Positions 1-4,651 of a stretch of DNA of 10,882 bases are shown here, piece by piece. Under the pieces are notes generated by a model. The model did not search any database. It was given only the letters and a program-made list of their open reading frames with translations, and had not been told where the DNA came from. Position 1 is the first letter of the stretch; each line of letters begins with the position of its first letter. This DNA is from Oligoflexia bacterium (GTDB lineage: Bacteria; Bdellovibrionota; Bdellovibrionia; Bdellovibrionales; UBA1609), in assembly GCA_026914095.1 (NCBI GenBank), contig JAPPIY010000191.1, positions 1 to 10,882 on the forward strand, given 5' to 3'. The position numbers were made by a program, and so were the translations under genes.

Positions 1-388
1 CACAATGAATAGAGCTATCTAAAACTTCAAGCTCTTTAAATGGAATTTTGCTAATATCATCACAGATAAAATGGAAGTCTAAACTATTTTTGTAGGATTG
101 ATTGAACAGCAAAATCTGATCTTTGTGTTTTTTAAAACAGGCAGGCGTGATTTGCAAAGCGGGCTTTATGTTGTGTTCTAAAGCGGTTTTAATATAAAGA
201 TTGAAATTGGGATTTTCTAAAAAAGCAGAATCAAATAAAAGCTGGTTATGCCAGCCTGAAAGGGCTTTTTTCAGTTTGTGTTTAAAATCCGCATTTTTTA
301 AATTTTTATTTGAGCGGAGCTGGCCTAGGCCTTCAGTCCATAAATGAAGATAAAATTGAGGATTTAAGCTGTAAAATTTTTGATTCAT
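1..388 (-). CDS. 5' part of an unrecognised protein, truncated by window edge
   Basis: An open frame reads from ATG at 388 leftward to the window edge with no stop, giving 129 complete codons. It begins MNQKFYSLNPQFYLHLWTEG and continues with a mixed, charged, soluble-looking sequence. There is no signal peptide or membrane segment in the visible part, and two cysteines (in PACFK and FICDD) fall in its second half. An in-frame TAA lies five codons upstream, so ATG 388 is the best start. AAAGG sits directly against the ATG, which is too close for normal ribosome binding, so initiation may be weak or leaderless. The gene diverges from lepB. I do not recognise the family, and the missing C-terminal part prevents assignment. 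Even composition and codon use like the neighbours support a real gene. Confidence 0.65.
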   Translation of the reverse strand, partial: MNQKFYSLNPQFYLHLWTEGLGQLRSNKNLKNADFKHKLKKALSGWHNQLLFDSAFLENPNFNLYIKTALEHNIKPALQITPACFKKHKDQILLFNQSYKNSLDFHFICDDISKIPFKELEVLDSSIHC

Positions 389-456
389 CCTTTGTATTTT
401 TTACTTGCTCTCAGCCTGTAAAGCAAGTTTTTATTCAAAACTGATGTGGCAGGGCA

Positions 457-479
457 GGCGGAGTTTTTTAAAGCCCGCC
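457..479. other. GC-rich hairpin in the divergent gap before lepB
   Basis: GGCGG at 457-461 pairs with CCGCC at 475-479 in otherwise AT-rich sequence, and three T:A pairs are possible inside an internal loop. On the plus strand it is followed four bases later by TTTTTT, which is terminator-like, but no plus-strand gene precedes it. A second inverted repeat, ACTTGC/GCAAGT, lies at 403-408 and 423-428, between this hairpin and the divergent gene. Either could be a regulatory leader or a relic. Confidence 0.3.
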
Positions 480-546
480 AAAGTTTTTTAGAGGAAAATA
501 GTATAGATATTGTTTGAAATTTCAGTGTTGCGCATTTTTCAAAAAC

Positions 547-575
547 TTGACTGGACGGCATGTCCCATTTATGTT
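547..575 (+). promoter_or_regulatory. Probable sigma-70-type promoter of lepB
   Basis: TTGACT at 547-552 and TATGTT at 570-575 are separated by 17 bases, the optimal spacing. They lie about 30 bases upstream of the lepB start. The -35 matches consensus at five of six positions and the -10 at four of six. The short leader between this promoter and the ATG has no clear Shine-Dalgarno sequence. Confidence 0.55.
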
Positions 576-605
576 TTAATTGATTTTCTAATAATATAAA
601 AAATT

Positions 606-1364
606 ATGATAAAAAAACAAAAAAATAAAAAAACTTTATTCATTGAAATATTGAAAAGCTTTTCCTCTACTGTCGCTCTTATTCTTTTGATTTTATGTAT
701 TCGCTGGATGTTTATTGAGCCTTTTGTAATTCCCTCCGGCAGTATGATACCCAGCTTGTTAATAAGGGATCATATTGCCGTTAATAAGTTTTCTTATGGG
801 GTTCGCTGGCCTTTTATGAACAAATATATCTGGCGGAGAGCCTTGCCTAAAAGAGGGGATATTGTTGTTTTTCGCTCAACTACTGAAGGCGGTAAATTTA
901 TGGTTAAAAGAGTGATTGGCCTGCCGGGGGAAAAGATCTTTTTAGATGAAAATGGAGAAATTTGGGCGAATAATCAAAAAATCCCTCGCGCAAAAATAGA
1001 AGACCCTAAAGACTCTAAAGATTTTTATTCTGTGAGTGAAAGAAGTTTAGGCGCCAATTATGATAAGTATGATTTTTTTGTGGAGACGACAAAAGATCAT
1101 AGATACCGTGTGATACAGGATCGATTGGCTTATTTTCGTTGGTCTGACGAAATGTATACTGTTCCTGAAAATTCTGTCTTTGTCTTAGGAGACAACCGCG
1201 ACGGCTCCAGCGACAGCCGGTCCTGGGGCTTCTTGCCTTTAGATAATATTATAGGCAGGGCTTTTGCTATTTGGCTGAGTTGCGAAGAATCGTTTTTCTC
1301 TTTAAGAATTTTATGCGATCCTCTGACTTTAAGAGGGGGAAGAATGTTCCGAGCTGTCAAATAA
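606..1364 (+). CDS. lepB: Signal peptidase I
   Basis: Type I leader peptidase (S26 family, serine-lysine protease), which removes signal peptides from exported proteins at the outer face of the inner membrane. The 252-residue product has one membrane segment at about residues 19-36, then the family boxes in order. PSGSMIPSL at 43-51 carries catalytic Ser46. GDIVVF at 84-89 follows, and KRVIGLPGEK at 101-110 carries the catalytic lysine, Lys101. GDNRDGSSDSRSWG at 195-208 is box E. It is shorter than the E. coli enzyme (324 residues) and has a single N-terminal membrane helix, as in many other bacteria. The N-terminus is strongly basic (MIKKQKNKK), fitting a cytoplasmic tail. No clear ribosome-binding site precedes the ATG. 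A good promoter lies upstream, and no hairpin terminator separates it from the next gene. The identification is secure. Confidence 0.96.
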   Translation: MIKKQKNKKTLFIEILKSFSSTVALILLILCIRWMFIEPFVIPSGSMIPSLLIRDHIAVNKFSYGVRWPFMNKYIWRRALPKRGDIVVFRSTTEGGKFMVKRVIGLPGEKIFLDENGEIWANNQKIPRAKIEDPKDSKDFYSVSERSLGANYDKYDFFVETTKDHRYRVIQDRLAYFRWSDEMYTVPENSVFVLGDNRDGSSDSRSWGFLPLDNIIGRAFAIWLSCEESFFSLRILCDPLTLRGGRMFRAVK

Positions 1365-1367
1365 GAA

Positions 1368-1395
1368 TTGACTGTTAAAGCTTTTAGATTATAAT
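1368..1395 (+). promoter_or_regulatory. Probable promoter of the MBL-fold gene
   Basis: TTGACT at 1368-1373 and a perfect TATAAT at 1390-1395 are separated by 16 bases. The site begins four bases after the lepB stop and 45 bases before the next start codon. This suggests that the downstream gene can be transcribed independently of lepB. Confidence 0.6.
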
Positions 1396-1439
1396 CTTGA
1401 TTATCCAATAATAAAAGATAAATTACAAGAAGCCAATTT

Positions 1440-2108
1440 GTGAAAAAAATAGCAAAAAATTTATATCAGAGTAAATTGGATTTGCCATTTGGAAAAGAAG
1501 AAGGAAAGCCTTATTGTCGTTCGGCGGCTTATCTGTTAGTCAATTCTTTTGGGAATGCCCTTTTTTATAGCTCTCGCTACATAGAAGAGCATTTTGATTT
1601 CATCACTCAACAAGGCAATGTGTCTTTTCAGTTACTCAATCATAGGCATGAAGCTTCTCCCTACTGTGATACAGTTGCAGATAAATTTAATGCGCCTCTG
1701 ATATGTCATCACTTGGAAAAATCAGCTGTAAGCAAGGAGTCTAAAGTGGGAAAAAACATTTCAGGCGAAGAGACATTTGGAAATATACAAGCCATACATA
1801 CTCCTGGGCACTGTCCCGGAAGTACTTGTTTTTTTGTAAAGCAAGAGGGAGGCAATATTTTATTTTCTGGTGATACATTCTATCCTTGCAAGGGACAATG
1901 GAGGGTGGCTATTCATAAAAAAAATAAAGAGGAGATGATTCACAGTTTAAAAAAACTAAGGAAATTGAATGTGTCTTTTATCGCGCCCAGCCTTTATGCA
2001 GGCTACCCCTCTTTTGGAAAATTTGAAGATAGAAATAAATATCAATCCGCTATTGATGATTGTATTTTCAGATTGAAACAGCCCGCCGATACCCCTTTCC
2101 TGAACTAA
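1440..2108 (+). CDS. Metallo-beta-lactamase-fold hydrolase with an incomplete ligand set
   Basis: A 222-residue cytoplasmic protein of the metallo-beta-lactamase superfamily, probably a hydrolase of unknown substrate. Visible motifs are NHRHEASP at 67-74 (His68 and His70), HTPGHCPGST at 120-129 (His124, glyoxalase II-like) and FSGDTFY at 142-148 (Asp145). The canonical HxHxDH is altered: the Asp-His pair after the second His is replaced by Ala-Ser. The late histidine of the fold, usually in a GH motif, is also not evident around APSLYAGYPS at 182-191. The visible ligands could hold one metal better than two. The start is GTG at 1440; an in-frame TAA a short way upstream and AGAAG seven bases before it support this. 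It probably has its own promoter. Family membership is confident; the substrate is not known. Confidence 0.85.
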   Translation: MKKIAKNLYQSKLDLPFGKEEGKPYCRSAAYLLVNSFGNALFYSSRYIEEHFDFITQQGNVSFQLLNHRHEASPYCDTVADKFNAPLICHHLEKSAVSKESKVGKNISGEETFGNIQAIHTPGHCPGSTCFFVKQEGGNILFSGDTFYPCKGQWRVAIHKKNKEEMIHSLKKLRKLNVSFIAPSLYAGYPSFGKFEDRNKYQSAIDDCIFRLKQPADTPFLN

Positions 2109-2177
2109 AAATATCGTGTAAAACCTAATTTTTATGTTTAAAGTGGTTCTTTATTGTAAGAAAATATAAGAAAAAGG

Positions 2178-2206
2178 TTGCAAATATAAGAAACTCATTA
2201 TAAAAT
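2178..2206 (+). promoter_or_regulatory. Candidate promoter of the prepilin-like operon
   Basis: TTGCAA at 2178-2183 and TAAAAT at 2201-2206 are separated by 17 bases. A transcript from here would carry a leader of nearly 190 bases containing the two-stem hairpin at 2233-2278. Both hexamers are imperfect and the surroundings are AT-rich, so a chance match is possible. Confidence 0.35.
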
Positions 2207-2232
2207 TTAGAAGAAGCCAATTGAAAATAGGA

Positions 2233-2278
2233 GACTTGTGTGGGGAGTTCTATCTTTCGGAGAAAGACAGCGCAAGTC
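2233..2278 (+). promoter_or_regulatory. Structured leader element upstream of the prepilin-like genes
   Basis: An outer stem of eight pairs is formed by GACTTGTG (2233-2240) and CGCAAGTC (2271-2278), including one G:U pair. An inner stem of six pairs is formed by TCTTTC (2253-2258) and GAAAGA (2262-2267) with a GGA loop. A 12-base G-rich strand (2241-2252) faces a 3-base strand, making an asymmetric internal loop. AAATTTTT follows the outer stem after several bases, which would suit an attenuator. It does not match the consensus of the c-di-GMP-I, TPP, purine or SAM riboswitches that I know. It could equally be part of a repeat, since one end of the local repeat family begins at 2284. Confidence 0.35.
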
Positions 2279-2283
2279 CTACT

Positions 2284-2306
2284 AAATTTTTGAATACGAT
2301 CAGTAT
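2284..2306 (+). repeat. Solo end of the TA-flanked inverted-repeat family
   Basis: AAATTTTTGAATACGATCAG followed by TAT closely matches the right end of the repeat at 7030-7051 (GAATTTTTAAACAAGATCAG followed by TAT aligns with few differences). No convincing left partner is seen within about 120 bases. The outward side reads TATAAG at 2304-2309, a possible -10, but no good -35 stands at the right distance. Confidence 0.5.
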
Positions 2307-2355
2307 AAGGCAATTAAACGATAGGAACTAAAACAGAAGAGAGATAAAGGCAACT

Positions 2356-2375
2356 CAGTTATACATTGTTAACTG
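2356..2375. promoter_or_regulatory. Short inverted repeat upstream of the first prepilin-like gene
   Basis: CAGTTA at 2356-2361 and TAACTG at 2370-2375 form a perfect six-base dyad with eight bases between. It lies 27 bases before the start codon, and CAGTTA occurs a third time next to the ribosome-binding site. It could be an operator, but the dyad is short. Confidence 0.2.
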
Positions 2376-2401
2376 TCAATTTAAATTAAAGGAGCAGTTA
2401 A

Positions 2402-2827
2402 ATGTTTTATAGCAACTCTAAGCTTTTTAGAAACAAAGCTTTTTCCCTGTTAGAGTTGATCATCACTATATCTATTATCCTAATTGTTACCAGTCTTGCC
2501 GCCGTCAGCTATGGCCGTTATAAAAAAGTCAGTCATAAACAACTCATTTTGTCTAATCTTGATCTGATAAAAACAGGCTTCCAAACTTGTCTAAAAGTGA
2601 AAGCTTTTAATAAATGTGACAGTCCCTCTGAGATAGAAATACAAAGTCCTTTTTCTGCCGTCATCACAGCCCGCTCTGACACTGCCAACAAAAAAGCTTG
2701 CTTTCTTATGGAGTTTAAAGGCTTAAAAGGCTGTGTGGATAGTCAGAATAATCAAACCAGCCAAACAGAATTAGACTCTTCTTCTCCCTCTACAAGTTGC
2801 AGTTCAGCGGGAATTTGCGCTCCATGA
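2402..2827 (+). CDS. Prepilin-like protein with type IV N-methylation motif
   Basis: A 141-residue protein with a class III (type IV pilin-like) leader: a basic stretch, then KA|FSLLELIITISIILIV. Phe14 would be residue 1 of the mature protein and Glu18 the conserved Glu+5. The residue before the cleavage site is Ala13 rather than the usual Gly. The hydrophobic helix runs from about 14 to 36. The mature domain holds six cysteines (63, 72, 100, 111, 133, 139), suggesting disulfides outside the cytoplasm. It ends in a Ser/Cys-rich tail. Small size fits a minor pilin or a type II secretion pseudopilin; the two cannot be separated here. A strong AAAGGAG (2388-2394) lies seven bases before the ATG. 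Its TGA overlaps the ATG of the next gene, so the two are translationally coupled. The motif is clear; the exact system is inferred. Confidence 0.8.
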   Translation: MFYSNSKLFRNKAFSLLELIITISIILIVTSLAAVSYGRYKKVSHKQLILSNLDLIKTGFQTCLKVKAFNKCDSPSEIEIQSPFSAVITARSDTANKKACFLMEFKGLKGCVDSQNNQTSQTELDSSSPSTSCSSAGICAP

Positions 2828-3843
2828 GTTTTAGAACGAAACAAGCTTTTTCTATTGTTGAGCTTTTAGTGGTTGTAGGGATTATGCTTTTGATAACAGG
2901 AGGAACAATAAAGCTCCTTTTGCCCTACACTTTACAAATCCAGAATCTCATCCATTCCCAGATGTCTGAAGGGAACTTTAGAGGTTTGATTTCAGGTCTC
3001 GATAATCAAGCCTGCGCAAAGACTTTTGCGGGGAAAAACATTGGACAAAGCATAGACCAGATTAAAGACGAAAATGGAGTTCCTCTTTTTGACAAGACGG
3101 CTAAAGATATTTTTCAAAGAAACTTAAAAATTGTAAAAATGAAGAGCGCGCCAAAAAGAAGTCTTTGCAGTTCCATTACGGCGAGTTCATCGGGGGATTG
3201 TCCGGCAGGATGTTCAGACCCTGCGAGTTTTCCAAATCCTTGTGGAGGAGCCAGTTCAAGCTCAACAAAGGGTTATGCGGAGTTGGAGGTTTATTTTTCA
3301 AGGTTAAATAGTTTATATGAAAAAGAGGATGAGGCTTTGGCTTGTGATTCTTCAGATCAAAGCGGTTGTTATAAGCAAAGTTGTCTGTTAAAGCTGGCAG
3401 GGACGCCAGCTCCTTCTGGGGCTTTGGGGAGTTCTGTGGGAAGTTGCGCTGTAAGTTGTTCAGGCTCAAAGGAGAGTAGCGCAGAATCACTTTCTAATGA
3501 AATGAACCAATTGCTCTTAAAAGAAATCCTAGCTGAAAGATGGCACAAGCTTTCCTGCTCGCACACTATCAGGCAAATAATACCACGTAAAGGCAATTAC
3601 CCTAACTTTTACCTCGAAGTGAAGAATCATAAGTTTTATAAAATAAGAGATGAAAATAACAATGTTTTTATAGATTTAAGAAACGCAAGCGATCAAGAAA
3701 AGTATGGAGTCTCGTCTCAAGCTTATTTTTCTATAAAATGCGGTTTTCGTAACAGTTGTAGTTATACAGGGGGACGGATACCCTTTACAATAGGACTCGC
3801 TTATATGGCATGGACGAGAAGCCTACATACTTTAATCTTATAG
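2824..3843 (+). CDS. Larger prepilin-like protein, C-terminus apparently frameshifted
   Basis: The start is ATG 2824, in the ATGA overlap with the previous stop; a start 27 bases further upstream would add residues ahead of a good prepilin leader. The product begins MSFRTKQA|FSIVELLVVV, with Ala8 at the cleavage position, Phe9 as mature residue 1 and Glu13 as Glu+5. The hydrophobic helix runs to about residue 27. The rest is unusually rich in Cys and in Ser/Gly stretches, notably at 115-150 and 198-222. As read it is 339 residues and ends in TRSLHTLIL, which looks unrelated to what precedes it. A -1 shift after Trp330 joins a 62-codon open segment (3813-4001) with well-formed sequence. Loss of one G from TGGGAC would explain this. 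The protein is therefore probably a damaged minor pilin or pseudopilin of about 392 residues, unless the shift is a sequencing error. Confidence 0.72.
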   Translation: MSFRTKQAFSIVELLVVVGIMLLITGGTIKLLLPYTLQIQNLIHSQMSEGNFRGLISGLDNQACAKTFAGKNIGQSIDQIKDENGVPLFDKTAKDIFQRNLKIVKMKSAPKRSLCSSITASSSGDCPAGCSDPASFPNPCGGASSSSTKGYAELEVYFSRLNSLYEKEDEALACDSSDQSGCYKQSCLLKLAGTPAPSGALGSSVGSCAVSCSGSKESSAESLSNEMNQLLLKEILAERWHKLSCSHTIRQIIPRKGNYPNFYLEVKNHKFYKIRDENNNVFIDLRNASDQEKYGVSSQAYFSIKCGFRNSCSYTGGRIPFTIGLAYMAWTRSLHTLIL

Positions 3844-4001
3844 ATCCCGGCTTAAGCAGTGATAGCATTATTAGATCAGGTTTAAGAATCAACAGATTTA
3901 TTATTGAACTTGGCGGCGGTGGCCCTGGCACCTACGGCGCCAGTACTTACAAATGGCGATGTGACTTTTCCAGCAGATCTTCCGAGCCTCATCAGTTTTA
4001 A
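3813..4001 (+). pseudogene. Displaced C-terminal part of the prepilin-like gene
   Basis: This frame (DEKPTYFNLIDPGLSSDSII onward) continues the upstream gene in the -1 frame and ends at TAA 3999-4001. It has no start signal of its own: the ATG at 3810 lacks a ribosome-binding site and lies within the upstream gene. It contains a Gly-rich turn (ELGGGGPGTYG) and a further cysteine, in keeping with the upstream protein. It is most likely the original C-terminus. The stop codon lies at the edge of the recG-derived fragment that follows, so this end of the gene may itself have been rebuilt. Confidence 0.5.
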
Positions 4002-4056
4002 TTTGTGTGTCATTTTTGTTTATAGTATTTATAAAAGGCTATGAGCAAAAATCAAC
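3996..4056 (+). pseudogene. Duplicated recG start and upstream region
   Basis: This stretch matches the reverse complement of 6736-6796, that is, the region before recG plus its first codons. By eye there are about six substitutions and one extra base in about 61. It includes an identical TATAGT at 4021-4026 and an ATG at 4041 followed by the same five codons as recG (MSKNQ). After ATCAAC the similarity stops. The frame then runs on for 16 unrelated codons to TAA at 4104-4106 (21 residues in all). The terminator at 4133-4163 follows, so a tiny transcription unit could exist here. It lies in the opposite orientation to the intact recG. Confidence 0.75.
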
Positions 4057-4132
4057 AAATTCGCCGCTTTTCAAGCCTAACTATAGTTGTTAGCAACCTC
4101 TCATAACCTGCCGATCACTAAAAATTTTATAG

Positions 4133-4163
4133 TAAAAAAAGAGCCTTCAGAAGCTCTTTTTTT
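4133..4163. terminator. Bidirectional rho-independent terminator
   Basis: AAAAAAAGAGC at 4134-4144 pairs perfectly with GCTCTTTTTTT at 4153-4163 around an eight-base loop. The structure has a T-tract on either strand. On the plus strand it would end transcription from the prepilin-like operon or from the small frame at 4041. On the minus strand it could end recG transcripts, though it lies nearly 500 bases beyond the recG stop. Confidence 0.85.
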
Positions 4164-4507
4164 ACTCCGCAATTTACTCCGAACTTCTATATCAAATTTT
4201 CAGATTTTTATATTTCCCAATATTCCAACCTTTGGCTACATGGATTTTTGAGATTCAGGGGCTGATTTGATGAGATAAGGAAAAAAGAATAAAAGAGGAG
4301 CAAAATTCCTTTATTATTATCATTCAATAATATACTGCTATAATAAAAATATAGAAAAGCAATGCAGAAGACTACAAAGTTTTTTGATATTTTTAACAAG
4401 AAAAAAATATCAAATTAGGTTTTGTTTGAAAAGCTTTTGGAAAATCACCTCCAACATAAAATCAGACTAAAAAACCCAAGTAATTTCAATAAGATATAAA
4501 GTTTATA
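4164..4507. other. AT-rich gap without a convincing gene
   Basis: No gene is supported in this stretch. It holds a hairpin with twelve-base arms, TTTGATATTTTT (4383-4394) and AAAAATATCAAA (4403-4414), around an eight-base loop and without a T-tract on the far side. It also holds a possible degenerate copy of the local repeat family at 4415-4500. A 63-codon minus-strand frame at 4208-4399 has only a TTG start and hydrophobic AT-rich content, and is probably chance. The sequence between the two recG fragments is not recG-like. Confidence 0.6.
4415..4500. repeat. Possible degenerate copy of the inverted-repeat family
   Basis: GGTTTTGTTTGAAAA at 4418-4432 resembles the left end of the repeats at 6959 and 8948. 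AATTTCAATAAGATATAAA at 4482-4500 resembles their right end in inverted orientation. The length would suit the family, and the copy ends eight bases before the recG fragment at 4508. Matches are weak and AT-rich, so this is tentative. Confidence 0.25.
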
Positions 4508-4604
4508 GTGAAGCTGAGAGGGAAAAGTGACTCTTTTTCGCAATCGGTTTATTTTTAACCACCCTCAAATTTTCCCAGCAAACTCTGAAGAGGAGATAAA
4601 AAGT
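4508..4604 (+). pseudogene. Internal fragment of recG, inverted relative to the intact gene
   Basis: These 97 bases match the reverse complement of 6305-6400 with four substitutions and one inserted A. The source encodes roughly residues 118-149 of RecG in the N-terminal OB-fold (wedge) domain, from VELRGKV to EEIKS. The insertion near the left end breaks the frame, and similarity stops sharply on both sides. The fragment does not code for anything as it stands. It lies in the same order and orientation as the recG-start fragment at 3996-4056, but 467 bases from that ATG instead of about 350. Confidence 0.85.
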
Positions 4605-4651
4605 TTAGTATGAGAATAGCAGGTGCTTCAAAAAAACGCTCCAAATATAGA

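Noticed and set aside
2797..2823. Longer N-terminus for the second prepilin-like gene
   Set aside because: The extension lies inside the previous gene, and ATG 2824 gives a standard short basic prepilin leader with an ATGA overlap.
4161..4181. Direct repeat TTTACTCCG twice
   Set aside because: Only nine bases, two copies, and no associated structure; probably chance or slippage next to the terminator.
4208..4399. A 63-codon minus-strand hydrophobic frame
   Set aside because: Only a TTG start, no Shine-Dalgarno, and composition expected from AT-rich non-coding sequence.
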